NCBI RefSeq assembly: GCF_001989995.2
Contig: NZ_JAHGUP010000042.1
Coordinates: forward strand, 33,227-97,226
Direction: 5' to 3'
DNA: 64,000 nt
DNA from: Vibrio anguillarum
GTDB lineage: Bacteria; Pseudomonadota; Gammaproteobacteria; Enterobacterales; Vibrionaceae
Positions within the stretch are counted from its first letter, which is position 1; the number at the start of each line of letters is the position of its first letter. Shown here piece after piece: positions 1 to 8,166 of this stretch. The notes under the pieces are model-generated. The model did not search any database and had not been told where the DNA came from. It saw only the letters and a list, made by a program, of their open reading frames with translations. A program made the position numbers and the translations under genes.

Positions 1-104
1 GCGCTACCGCTTTTCGCTTCACCTAACAGCGCGCCTTGCTCGTTGCGGATGCGTGCGCGACATGATGTGCCGCCTCCATCAATACCGACATAATAAAAAG
101 TCAT
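1..104 (-). CDS. N-acetylglucosamine/glucosamine kinase, N-terminus only (runs off window)
   Basis: Only the first 34 codons are present. They read MTFYYVGIDGGGTSCRARI and onward, with the phosphate-1 loop GIDGGGTSCR of the BadF/BadG/BcrA/BcrD-type sugar kinases in the actin-like ATPase superfamily. The start codon overlaps the stop of the GH9 gene upstream in an ATGA arrangement (101-104), so the two are translationally coupled in the chitin-oligosaccharide operon. In V. cholerae the gene at this position is the kinase (VC0614, often called gspK) that phosphorylates GlcN or GlcNAc released in the cytoplasm. The family call rests on the visible motif; the substrate is inferred from context. 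Confidence 0.8.
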   Translation of the reverse strand, partial: MTFYYVGIDGGGTSCRARIRNEQGALLGEAKSGS

Positions 105-1828
105 GACTGCCTCTCTAAGTCTGGTGTTGAGAAGTGGCAAAACTGGGTTGTGATGGCTAGCAGATACCAAGCACCATGAGGAATCCATTGCTCAGCCCAA
201 CGCCAGTTTTGCAGCATGTCATCCTTCTGTTTAGCTGGGTTGAAAGCGATATCTTCTTCATCTTCAAAACCGCCTGTAATGCCATTACACACTCCCCCTT
301 TAGCATTAAAAAAGCCTAGGTGGGGGAGGTAGTCTGGATTGTTGCGACCGTGCCCATCGAGCATGCACATATCGTATGGATTTAATCCGATAATCCAGTT
401 CAATGCATTTTGTGCAAAGGTGGTTAAAGGGGCATGCAGATCTGCGTTGACGAAGGCTTGGGCGCGATAAGCCATACACGCGAGCGATCCTAAACGCGCA
501 TTTTCGCCTTGCCACCAGTAGCCGGATTCATTGTCGTGAGCGACAAAAAATGCGCAGCGTTTGTCGCCATTCACTGGTTTTACATATTGGCGTGGGTAGC
601 CAAATGGGTTACTGACTTGATGAGTGATAGTGAGCTCAAAGCGGCAAGCATTCTCAATCACTTGAACGACCGATTGTTTGAGGTGTTCTTCCGTTTCAAT
701 CTCGAGATATTCGCACAGTGCAATCACTGGTAGTCCAGCTTCGGCGGCGTGATAATAAGGGCGAGTGGCATCACTATTGGCTGCCCAATAATGAGCGATG
801 TTAGCGTCGCTGTGTTGATAAGCGCATAACCTTTGTGCCCAAAGACGACACTCAACCAGATAATTTGCTTGATGAGTTGAGCGATAGAGTTCAACCGATG
901 CAAGCAGAGCGCAATAAGCATCAATGATGTTCTCTTGGCCATCGTCGAGATAGCGCGTGTTATTTTCTTTTAAATGCCAGTAACCATGCTCCGCCGCTGT
1001 TAAATAGTGTTCTGAGGTGAAATCACCGTGAACATCTAAACGTGCTGCCACCGCAAGAGCGGCAATCGCAATGCCTCCCCCTTGACGAAATCCGGCTTGA
1101 TAATCGTCAGACTTGTGGCCTGATTGAGTGGCATAGGCGCAGATCTCTCGTTGCTTAATGTCCTTGCTCCATTTGTCAAAGACCGTTGTATAAAAGAACC
1201 CCTCGGAGTTTTGCATGCGGATCAGAAAATCAGCACCAAATAACGCCTCTTCCTTAAGGCGAGTGCGAGAAAATGCAGCAAAACTCGAGTGGTGTTCTAG
1301 TTGTGCCAATCCCTTTAGCATATTCCAAACCACCATTGGGGTTTGTTGAGGGTTTAAATAGTTGGCGTAAGAAAGGTGACTCAGATACTTACTGACGTCA
1401 CCGGAAGCGTCGTACCAGCCACCGTGTACATCGGCAGTGGTTGATGTACCAAGCAGTGGTACGAGCTTATCTTGCTGGTCGAAAATGCCACCACAACGTT
1501 GTGATTTGAAGTAGTGCAATACATCAGAAAACGTTTTTTTCATCAGTATCCCTTCACCAATTTCAAAAATGGGGGAGTGGGTATTTTCAAAACGCAGGTA
1601 ATACTGCCCTGAAGTGGTGTATTGAGAAAAGTCGATCGTGTAAAAGCTACCTAAATGCCAATGTGCGACTTTAGCTTGTGGTTCAACAACGAAAGTCGAC
1701 ACCGTTTGATGGCTGTTTGCACAAACAAGCAGGGCGATATCGGAAGAAACACGGAGTGTGTTACTCATTAGTATCGCCTGTTTTGGCCCTTGTGGCTCAT
1801 AACCAATATGGTTAATCAGTAGCAGCAT
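101..1828 (-). CDS. GH9 family glycosidase, probable exo-beta-glucosaminidase of chitin/chitosan oligosaccharides
   Basis: The 575-residue protein has no signal peptide, so it acts in the cytoplasm. Residues about 1-95 form the Ig-like CelD N-terminal domain (NHIGYEP, Y-L-R-F strands). The rest is a GH9 (alpha/alpha)6 catalytic domain, with the Asp motif GGWYDASGDVSKY at about 137-148 (D140 and D144) and an acidic GGFEDEEDIAFNP motif near the C-terminus. The family is annotated endoglucanase-related, but GH9 enzymes of this Vibrionaceae type act on glucosamine oligomers, and the location inside a (GlcNAc)2 operon fits that. It lies 148 bp after the second ABC ATPase and overlaps the kinase by 4 bp. 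The exact substrate is inferred. Confidence 0.85.
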   Translation of the reverse strand: MLLLINHIGYEPQGPKQAILMSNTLRVSSDIALLVCANSHQTVSTFVVEPQAKVAHWHLGSFYTIDFSQYTTSGQYYLRFENTHSPIFEIGEGILMKKTFSDVLHYFKSQRCGGIFDQQDKLVPLLGTSTTADVHGGWYDASGDVSKYLSHLSYANYLNPQQTPMVVWNMLKGLAQLEHHSSFAAFSRTRLKEEALFGADFLIRMQNSEGFFYTTVFDKWSKDIKQREICAYATQSGHKSDDYQAGFRQGGGIAIAALAVAARLDVHGDFTSEHYLTAAEHGYWHLKENNTRYLDDGQENIIDAYCALLASVELYRSTHQANYLVECRLWAQRLCAYQHSDANIAHYWAANSDATRPYYHAAEAGLPVIALCEYLEIETEEHLKQSVVQVIENACRFELTITHQVSNPFGYPRQYVKPVNGDKRCAFFVAHDNESGYWWQGENARLGSLACMAYRAQAFVNADLHAPLTTFAQNALNWIIGLNPYDMCMLDGHGRNNPDYLPHLGFFNAKGGVCNGITGGFEDEEDIAFNPAKQKDDMLQNWRWAEQWIPHGAWYLLAITTQFCHFSTPDLERQS

Positions 1829-1862
1829 TAAACATCTCCAAGCCAGATCTTTGATTTCTCGC

Positions 1863-1954
1863 CAGCACTCAACCCGTCGGGGGCGTGTGCTGACTTTGTT
1901 TTATAGGTTTACCTAAGGTATTGAAACCGATGAGGTTATGTCAGCGGCTTCAAT
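1863..1954 (-). other. Intercistronic hairpins between ABC ATPase and GH9 genes
   Basis: Two inverted repeats occupy the 148-bp gap. ATTGAAGCCG / CGGTTTCAAT (1945-1954 and 1920-1929) pairs over 10 bp when read as minus-strand RNA, with one G-U pair. CAGCAC / GTGCTG (1863-1868 and 1887-1892) forms a second stem with inner C/G pairs. Neither is followed by a U-run, so these look like stabilising or processing structures in the operon mRNA and not terminators. Confidence 0.4.
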
Positions 1955-1976
1955 ACATTAAGGTGTGCGTTAGTGA

Positions 1977-2969
1977 TTATTCAAATAAGTAACAACGAAC
2001 AAAGTGGTTATCAGACAACTGAGTCACCGCTGGAAGTTGTTCACGACATTTGTCACTCGCCTGCATGCATCGACCAGCAAAAGGACAGCCTGTTGATACC
2101 GGGGTCCAAAGTGGAATTTCGCCTTTGTTCCCTTTGAGCTTCTCGTGTATCGATTTACTAGGATCGGGTACTGCGGAAACCAATAGTTGAGTATATGGGT
2201 GCTGAGGATCGTGAATGATCTCTTCGGTATCGCCCCATTCCACCATATGTCCGACGTACATGACGGCTAAGTCTTCGGCGATGTAGCGTGCGGTGGCGAT
2301 GTCATGCGTGATATAAAGCAGCGACATCTGCTTTTCAAACTTCATCTCTTCCATCAGGTTGAGAACACCCGCACGAATCGACACATCCAACATGGAGGTT
2401 GGTTCATCAGCCAGTACCACTTCGGCACCAACCGCGATATTACGCGCTAAGTTGACACGTTGGCGCTGTCCACCAGACAACTGGTGCGGATATTTCGCGG
2501 CTGTTTCTTTTGGTGGAATAAGGCCGACTTGTTCCAGTAAATCGTGAACGCGTTCTTCTAACTCTCTCTTATTACCTGACGTCACTTTTTTATGGATAAG
2601 CAGTGGACGAGCAATATGATGAAAAATGGTATGAGTTGGGTTGAGTGAGCCAAACGGATCTTGCCATACCATCTGGACGCCTTCGCGATAGTGCATCAGG
2701 TCACTGCGTGAAGTGATGTCTAAAATATCGCGTCCTTTGTATTCAATTACACCGGATGTTGGGGCGTACATTTTGGCAATCATTTTAGCGGTTGTTGATT
2801 TGCCAGAGCCTGATTCACCCACGACAGCCAAGCCGCGGCTTTTGAACATTTTGAACGATACGTCGTTGATCGCTCGCATCATAGGTTGTTTTAGGGTGTT
2901 ACTGTTGATTGGAAAATCTTTAACTAGATTTTTCCCCTCAACCAGTAATTCACCGAAATTTTTGCTCAT
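1977..2969 (-). CDS. Chitin-oligosaccharide ABC transporter ATP-binding protein (OppF/DppF type)
   Basis: This 330-residue ATPase has Walker A GESGSGKST at 51-59, the ABC signature LSGGQRQR, Walker B VVLADEPTSMLD, and the C-terminal oligopeptide/dipeptide extension with a Cys-containing segment (CPFAGRC). It is one of two paired ATPases that energise uptake of (GlcNAc)n, mainly chitobiose, across the inner membrane. It follows the other ATPase gene by 37 bp in an operon whose order matches V. cholerae VC0620 to VC0616. The ABC family is clear from motifs; the substrate comes from the operon context and the known Vibrio system. Confidence 0.9.
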   Translation of the reverse strand: MSKNFGELLVEGKNLVKDFPINSNTLKQPMMRAINDVSFKMFKSRGLAVVGESGSGKSTTAKMIAKMYAPTSGVIEYKGRDILDITSRSDLMHYREGVQMVWQDPFGSLNPTHTIFHHIARPLLIHKKVTSGNKRELEERVHDLLEQVGLIPPKETAAKYPHQLSGGQRQRVNLARNIAVGAEVVLADEPTSMLDVSIRAGVLNLMEEMKFEKQMSLLYITHDIATARYIAEDLAVMYVGHMVEWGDTEEIIHDPQHPYTQLLVSAVPDPSKSIHEKLKGNKGEIPLWTPVSTGCPFAGRCMQASDKCREQLPAVTQLSDNHFVRCYLFE

Positions 2970-3006
2970 AATTGTCTCCAGAAATTTTTGTAATACAGCT
3001 TGTGCT

Positions 3007-3990
3007 CTACAGTTTCACTTGAGCAATTGGGTCACCGTAAAGGTGGCAACTGGAGAAGCGTCCAAGCTCTATTTGGCGCAAACTCGTTGGAATTTTGGTG
3101 CAAGCTTCATGTACGCGATCGCAACGAGCTTGGAAACGACAACCTTGAGGTATATCCAATAAGTTCAACGGGTTACCTGGTATTCCAGTTAACTTCGTTT
3201 TAGGGCCTGTCAGTGGAGGGAAAGAACTACCCAGCCCTTTGGTGTAAGGGTGGAAAGGGCTTTCCAGAATCTGTTTAGAAGGAGCCACTTCAATTAATTC
3301 ACCGGAATACATGATGCCAATTCGATCGGAGAACTCGACCATCAACGACAAGTCATGGGTGATGAATAAGATAGAGAAGCCAAACTCTTCTTTCAGCGCA
3401 TAGATTTTTTGCAATATTTCACGTTGGACAACCACATCAAGTGCCGTAGTGGGCTCATCCATAATGATCATTTTAGGATTGAGCGCGAGAGCAATTGCAA
3501 TCACCAAGCGCTGACGCATACCCCCAGAGAATTGGTGTGGGTAATCGTTTAATCGACTTGGGTGAATATCGACAATTTCTAACAAACCTTCAGCACGGCG
3601 TTTAGCTTGTTCACGAGTCATGTTGGTATGGCGCATGATCACGTCACAAAATTGCTCTTCCATCGTCAATACTGGGTTCAAAGCGTTCATCGCACTTTGA
3701 AACACCATCGACATTTGGCTCCAGCGAAAGGATTGCATGCGTTCATCGCTGTATTTAATGATATTTTCACCATTAAAAATCACTTCTCCACCAGTAATAA
3801 ACGCGGGCGGCTTATGCAGACGCATCAGTGAAAATGCGATAGTTGATTTACCACAGCCAGATTCACCAGCAAGGCCAAATACTTCGCCAGGTGCAATGTC
3901 AAAACTGACGTTGCTGCATGCTCGAACATCACCTGCGTCGGTGATGTAGTCAACGCATAGGTTACGGATTGAAATAAGTGGGTTTGTCAT
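3007..3990 (-). CDS. Chitin-oligosaccharide ABC transporter ATP-binding protein (OppD/DppD type)
   Basis: This 327-residue ATPase has Walker A GESGCGKST at 42-50, signature FSGGMRQR, Walker B MIIMDEPTTALD, the switch His in FITHDLSL, and the C-terminal oligo_HPY-type extension ending in a Cys-rich region (GCRFQARCDRVHEAC). It pairs with the OppF-type ATPase downstream to form the heterodimeric motor of the chitin-oligosaccharide importer. Only 2 bp separate it from the upstream permease stop, which indicates coupled translation. The substrate is inferred from the operon. Confidence 0.9.
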   Translation of the reverse strand: MTNPLISIRNLCVDYITDAGDVRACSNVSFDIAPGEVFGLAGESGCGKSTIAFSLMRLHKPPAFITGGEVIFNGENIIKYSDERMQSFRWSQMSMVFQSAMNALNPVLTMEEQFCDVIMRHTNMTREQAKRRAEGLLEIVDIHPSRLNDYPHQFSGGMRQRLVIAIALALNPKMIIMDEPTTALDVVVQREILQKIYALKEEFGFSILFITHDLSLMVEFSDRIGIMYSGELIEVAPSKQILESPFHPYTKGLGSSFPPLTGPKTKLTGIPGNPLNLLDIPQGCRFQARCDRVHEACTKIPTSLRQIELGRFSSCHLYGDPIAQVKL

Positions 3991-3992
3991 GA

Positions 3993-5018
3993 TTATTTAT
4001 CTCCGCTCCAAAGTGCATTTTGTGGTGGCAGGTCAGGCTGACGCTCTTTCTTGTCTTGCTCTGCGAGTTTTTTCCAACGCTTCATTCCTTTGTGTGAACG
4101 CAGTTGTGGGTTGGCAATTTCATCGACCGCAAAGTTCAGTAAAGCCAAACCAGTAACGAGTAGAGTCAAAGCAATACAAGGAGCAAGCAGTTCCCACCAA
4201 GCGCCAATCAGCATAGAAGAGGACGTTTGAACGTTGTACAACATGATGCCCCAACTGATGGTGTTTGGATCGCCAAGACCAAGGAAGGAGATAGTGGCTT
4301 CCATCATGATGGCGTACATCACTGAACCGATGAAGCTAGCGCCAACGATGGAGATGAGGTTAGGTAGAATCTCAACGAAAATGATGCGCCATGATGATTC
4401 ACCCAAGACTTCCGCCGCTCTGACAAATTCTTTTTCACGCAGTGCGAGGGTTTGTGAGCGTACGACCCTAGCGCCCCAAGCCCAGGAGGTGCAGCCAATG
4501 ATGAGTGCAATGGTTAATGGGCCGGCCTCTCCAATAAATGCCGCGACCACGAATAAAAGAGGATATTGCGGTATCACCAGCATGATATTCATAGCGGCGG
4601 TTAGAATGTCATCGACCTTACCGCCAAAGTAACCGGCAGAAACACCAATCACAGTCGCAAGAAAACAGACGGTCATTCCTGCGCCAAAACCCACGGCGAG
4701 TGAGACTCGTGCGCCATACACCACTTGTGACCAAACATCGCGTCCCATACGAGAGGTGCCTAGCACATGGTCTTCACCTTTTGAGAGTAGTAAGGTGCGG
4801 CGGTCAGTCGCCAAGTTTTCAGCAATCCAGCCATTCGGATCTGCTTTAGCGGCTTTGACGACAAACGATGGGTACTCGTGTGGATTTCCGGTACGTTTAT
4901 CTGGCGCATGTTTGGTGATCAGTGGCGCAGCAAGGGCGATGAATAAAAATAGGCCCAAAATAATGACACCAACCATGGCAACGGTATTGCCGCGAATGAG
5001 TTTAATGAGATCTTTCAT
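3993..5018 (-). CDS. Chitin-oligosaccharide ABC transporter permease (DppC type)
   Basis: This 341-residue inner-membrane protein begins with a single hydrophobic helix (VAMVGVIILGLFLFIALAA) and a soluble loop containing GTSRMGRDVWSQVVYGARVSL, the start of the BPD permease domain. Further helices follow, with the EAA loop (LREKEFVRAAEVLGESSWRIIFVEILPN) that contacts the ATPases. This is the DppC/OppC arrangement. The charged C-terminal tail is lysine- and glutamate-rich. It sits 2 bp from both neighbours and forms the channel with the DppB-type partner encoded just upstream. Confidence 0.9.
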   Translation of the reverse strand: MKDLIKLIRGNTVAMVGVIILGLFLFIALAAPLITKHAPDKRTGNPHEYPSFVVKAAKADPNGWIAENLATDRRTLLLSKGEDHVLGTSRMGRDVWSQVVYGARVSLAVGFGAGMTVCFLATVIGVSAGYFGGKVDDILTAAMNIMLVIPQYPLLFVVAAFIGEAGPLTIALIIGCTSWAWGARVVRSQTLALREKEFVRAAEVLGESSWRIIFVEILPNLISIVGASFIGSVMYAIMMEATISFLGLGDPNTISWGIMLYNVQTSSSMLIGAWWELLAPCIALTLLVTGLALLNFAVDEIANPQLRSHKGMKRWKKLAEQDKKERQPDLPPQNALWSGDK

Positions 5019-5020
5019 GA

Positions 5021-6007
5021 TTATTTACCTCCCTTGCGTAGGCGAGGGTCTAGTACGACATAAAGCATGTCCGCCAACAGGTTAAAGAACAGCATAAAGA
5101 GCGTCATAATCAGTAGCTGCCCTTGCAGAACTTGGTAATCACGAGCGTTGATCGCATTAAATAAAACGGTACCAAGGCCAGGATAGTTAAAGATAATTTC
5201 AATGATGAGCTGACCACCGATAGCCATACCCAAAGACATCGATAGAGCGGTGACACTTGGCAATAAAGCATTACGAGCGGCGTACTGGAAAACCACACGG
5301 TTTTCGCTGAGCCCTTTCCCTTTCGCCATCGTTATGTAGTCTTCAGCGAGCAGGTTAATCATGTTGTTACGCATGTTGACGAGAAACCCACCGATTTGTA
5401 CTAGAGACGCACAGACAAGAGGCAAGAAAGCGTGGTAGGCCACATCTTTAATGAATGTCCAACTTGTCCAATCTGGCATCGTACCAGCAGTGTAGGCATA
5501 ACCCGTAGGGAACCATTGCAAGCCGATAGCAAAAGTAAACATAGCGATCATCGCAATAACCACTTGCGGAACGGCTTGTATAACCAACATCCCTGGAGTA
5601 ATAAACGTATCGTAACGACTGCCTCGTTTCCATGCGGCAAAAATGCCCAGTAGAGAACCGATTGAGAACGAGATCACAACCGCAGTACCCGCTAGAAATA
5701 ACGACCAACCAAATGCACTACCCAGTAATTCATTGACACTTAACGGATAGAACTTAATCGACGTGCCTAATTCCCAACTTAGAATGCTTTTTAAATAGGT
5801 CAAATATTGTACGGGTAACGGACCATCAACGAAACCGAGAAGCTGTTTCATTGCTTCGATTCGTTCTGGCGTTACTTGCGTTGTTGCGTTTGCGAACATC
5901 ATGGTCACTGGGTCTCCAGGCATGGCTCGCGGAATGATGAAGTTCAATGTTGCTGCAACCAGCAACGCGATAAAATAAAATGACAAACGTCTTAAAAAAT
6001 AACCCAT
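5021..6007 (-). CDS. Chitin-oligosaccharide ABC transporter permease (DppB type)
   Basis: This 328-residue protein has the OppB/DppB layout: an N-terminal helix (LSFYFIALLVAATLNFIIPRAMPGDP), the PGDP motif, then six or so membrane segments. The EAA-type loop is MAKGKGLSENRVVFQYAARNALLP. The C-terminus VVLDPRLRKGGK is typical for the subfamily. It follows the binding-protein gene after a 166-bp gap with a strong hairpin and is coupled to the DppC-type gene by a 2-bp gap. It is the second half of the (GlcNAc)n channel. Confidence 0.9.
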   Translation of the reverse strand: MGYFLRRLSFYFIALLVAATLNFIIPRAMPGDPVTMMFANATTQVTPERIEAMKQLLGFVDGPLPVQYLTYLKSILSWELGTSIKFYPLSVNELLGSAFGWSLFLAGTAVVISFSIGSLLGIFAAWKRGSRYDTFITPGMLVIQAVPQVVIAMIAMFTFAIGLQWFPTGYAYTAGTMPDWTSWTFIKDVAYHAFLPLVCASLVQIGGFLVNMRNNMINLLAEDYITMAKGKGLSENRVVFQYAARNALLPSVTALSMSLGMAIGGQLIIEIIFNYPGLGTVLFNAINARDYQVLQGQLLIMTLFMLFFNLLADMLYVVLDPRLRKGGK

Positions 6008-6078
6008 AACTCACACCTTACTCACCCAGTTTTATCCTGTACCTGGTTTCAGGTCGCTCCTAGCGAAATTTAGAGCGA

Positions 6079-6156
6079 AAAATCCCCTAACGACGAGCGT
6101 TATACATTTGCTAGGTATTTAGGGGATTTTATTTAGCGGCGCACGAAGTACGCCGC
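6079..6156 (-). other. Intercistronic hairpins after the binding-protein gene
   Basis: A perfect 12-bp inverted repeat (AAAATCCCCTAA at 6079-6090, TTAGGGGATTTT at 6119-6130) and a smaller GCGGCG/CGCCGC stem (6136-6141, 6151-6156) lie between the periplasmic binding-protein gene and the first permease. On the minus-strand transcript the large stem is followed by only a short U-run. Such structures commonly terminate partially or protect the 3' end of the binding-protein mRNA, giving it excess expression over the membrane subunits. That role is inferred here. Confidence 0.6.
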
Positions 6157-6173
6157 AAGGAATGAACTTCTAC

Positions 6174-7844
6174 TTACTTAACTGGTTTTAGGTCCAGTAC
6201 GTGTAATAGACGCTCAGGGATACCAGCCCAAATGTTTGGACGACCCTTAGGATTTTCTTCGTTCCACCAGCCGCTAAAGCGTGCTGTGTTGTATTGGTAC
6301 ATGTAAGCACCTGACATTACAGGGATGGTCACTTGGTTTTCAGCAATGATTTTCTGAATTCCGTGAGCGATTTCTAGCTGCTCATTTTTATCCGCTGTTT
6401 TGTAGAAGCTGTCTAGCAAAGTATCTAGCTTATCGTTTTTGTAGAAGTGCATAGCAAAACGAGGCATACCTTCACCTTTCTGTAGTGCAGAGTTGTATGC
6501 ACTGTTCCAGTATAGATGTGGGTCCGCACCGTGGAAGTAGTTGGTGTAAGCGACGTCATAAGTACCTTCAAGCATTGCTTGGTTATAAACCGCAAACTCT
6601 GGAGTACGAGCACGTGCTTTGATGCCTACTTCGGCAAGCTGTTCAACAGCAAGTTGTACTGTGTTGTTGAAGTCAGTCCAGCCATTTGGTGATTGAACAA
6701 GTAGCTCAAAAGATTTACCTGATGGAGTATCAACAAAACCGTCTTTGTTCACGTCTTTGAAGCCCGCTTTAGCAAGCAGTTTTTTCGCGCCTTCAACGTT
6801 GTACGTGTTGTAGCCTTTGTACTTATTGTGGATGTTTTCATCAGACCAAGCTTGGAATGCATAACCTAAGCCTGAAGCGAAGTCATTAACGGTACCGCCG
6901 CCATAGAAAGCGATATCGATAATAGTTTGACGGTCAAGAGCCATAGAGAATGCGCGACGGAAATCAACGTTGCTTAGCGCTTCATTTTTTACTGCATCTG
7001 GGTTTTTGAAGTTAACCATAAATGCTTGTGTGCCTGATGGCGGATACCAGTAGTGGTGGCTAGGGCTTGCAGCGGCATAAGTACGGTCAATATCCGGAAC
7101 GAATGAAGAGGTCCAATCGAGTTCAGAGTTAACAATCTTACCTAGCAATTGGTCATTGTTTGCAATTTGAGGTACACGCAAACAGTCAACCTCAAGGTTT
7201 GCAGCATCCCAGTAATTCGGGTTACGACATTGGATGTATAGCTGTGGAGTGAAGGTGTCGATTTCAGTAAACGGACCAGTACCTACAGGGTTCTCGTTGG
7301 TGAAAGTCGCTGGATCTTTCACATCTTTCCATACATGCTCAGCAACGATAGGAACTAACGAGATTTCATAAGGTACGTTTGAGTTCGCTTCAGTTAAACG
7401 GAAACGGATTTGGTAGTCGTTCAGTTTTTCTACGCTCGTTACCCACTTGTTGATACCACGTTGGTCGAGTTCAGGTTTATTTTTCAATAAGCCATAAGAG
7501 AACACGACATCATCCGCTGTAAATGCTTGACCATCTGACCATTTAACACCTTTACGGATATCAAAAGTAACACTCATTAGGTCATCAGACATTTTAAAGC
7601 CTTCAGCCAAACGCATAACGGGTGTATTACCATGCATTTCGTTGAAGATGACCAGTGGTTCATAGATGAAATCAGTGGTCGTACGTAGGTTTGTTGCTAG
7701 ATACGGGTTAAAGTTACGTACCATTGTAGGGTAGAAATCAGGTACGATCGTTAGCTCACTGCGTGCGGCTGCTGGAGCTGAAAGGCTCGCTGCGGCGGCG
7801 ATTACTGCAGCGGCTAGCGCTGTTTTTTTAATATTGGCAAGCAT
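6174..7844 (-). CDS. cbp: Periplasmic chitin-oligosaccharide-binding protein (CBP), SBP family 5
   Basis: This 556-residue precursor starts with a Sec signal peptide (MLANIKKTALAAAVIAAAAS, then cleavage around APAAA-RS near residue 27). The mature part is a family-5 extracellular solute-binding protein, with motifs such as DFIYEPLVIFNEM, IRKGVKWSDGQAFTADDVVFSYG and DFRRAFSMALDRQTII. In Vibrio this protein captures (GlcNAc)n in the periplasm for the ABC importer. When unliganded it also binds the periplasmic domain of ChiS and keeps it off. It is the first gene of the operon, preceded by a long structured leader, and chiS lies upstream in the same orientation, matching V. cholerae VC0620. Confidence 0.93.
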   Translation of the reverse strand: MLANIKKTALAAAVIAAAASLSAPAAARSELTIVPDFYPTMVRNFNPYLATNLRTTTDFIYEPLVIFNEMHGNTPVMRLAEGFKMSDDLMSVTFDIRKGVKWSDGQAFTADDVVFSYGLLKNKPELDQRGINKWVTSVEKLNDYQIRFRLTEANSNVPYEISLVPIVAEHVWKDVKDPATFTNENPVGTGPFTEIDTFTPQLYIQCRNPNYWDAANLEVDCLRVPQIANNDQLLGKIVNSELDWTSSFVPDIDRTYAAASPSHHYWYPPSGTQAFMVNFKNPDAVKNEALSNVDFRRAFSMALDRQTIIDIAFYGGGTVNDFASGLGYAFQAWSDENIHNKYKGYNTYNVEGAKKLLAKAGFKDVNKDGFVDTPSGKSFELLVQSPNGWTDFNNTVQLAVEQLAEVGIKARARTPEFAVYNQAMLEGTYDVAYTNYFHGADPHLYWNSAYNSALQKGEGMPRFAMHFYKNDKLDTLLDSFYKTADKNEQLEIAHGIQKIIAENQVTIPVMSGAYMYQYNTARFSGWWNEENPKGRPNIWAGIPERLLHVLDLKPVK

Positions 7845-7907
7845 AGCTGTTCCTTACTATTTGCTTTCATTTCACTAATGGATATGAATGTCATCAATTG
7901 ATAAACA

Positions 7908-8008
7908 CTCTCCAAGGCCTACCTCATTGCGTGTTAACAAACCGGAGGAGTTGGTCAACATGAGTGGCCTGTAGACCTTTGGCAGGAGTAAGAAGACACC
8001 TTGGAGAG
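7908..8008 (-). ncRNA. Structured 5' leader of the cbp operon mRNA (candidate)
   Basis: A perfect 10-bp inverted repeat, CTCTCCAAGG (7908-7917) and CCTTGGAGAG (7999-8008), encloses 81 nt. Inside it, on the minus strand, GCC-CTCAT pairs with ATGAG-GGC, and GTTGACCAA pairs with TTTGTTAAC with one G-U pair and one mismatch. Together they could form one long branched domain ending about 64 nt before the cbp start codon. I do not recognise it as a named riboswitch. It could be a stabiliser, an sRNA target or a sensor. Confidence 0.45.
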
Positions 8009-8030
8009 AAAATTATCAATTTGAATTCCC

Positions 8031-8077
8031 GTTAAAAACGTCAATTTGTAGAAAGTGATCGTTATAAACGTCAATTT
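8031..8077. repeat. 17-bp direct repeat pair, candidate ChiS-binding sites
   Basis: GTTA(A/T)AAACGTCAATTT occurs at 8031-8047 and 8061-8077 with 16 of 17 bases identical. The start-to-start spacing is exactly 30 bp, about three helical turns. A third TCAATTT lies at 8016-8022. On the minus strand each copy supplies a TTGACG hexamer; a possible TACAAA -10 follows the distal one by 18 bp. The geometry suits a dimeric activator acting at the promoter. ChiS is the obvious candidate. Confidence 0.5.
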
Positions 8078-8154
8078 ACCATCTTTGGTTTGATTTTTAC
8101 TCTCATTTAGGTCAGTGATCTGCCTCTCATACTCAATTCGATTAACTTATAGTT

Positions 8155-8166
8155 GTAAGCGCTCGC
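8155..8166. promoter_or_regulatory. SlmA-like palindrome
   Basis: GTAAGCGCTCGC matches the symmetric form GTGAGCGCTCAC at 10 of 12 positions, with a perfect AGCGCT core. SlmA, a nucleoid-occlusion protein, is reported to assist ChiS at the V. cholerae chb promoter. The assignment is by resemblance only. Confidence 0.35.

Noticed and set aside
2713..3162. 149-codon plus-strand ORF across the two ABC ATPase genes
   Set aside because: It runs antisense to the Walker A region and start of the downstream ATPase, the intergenic gap, and the end of the other ATPase. It is a shadow frame.
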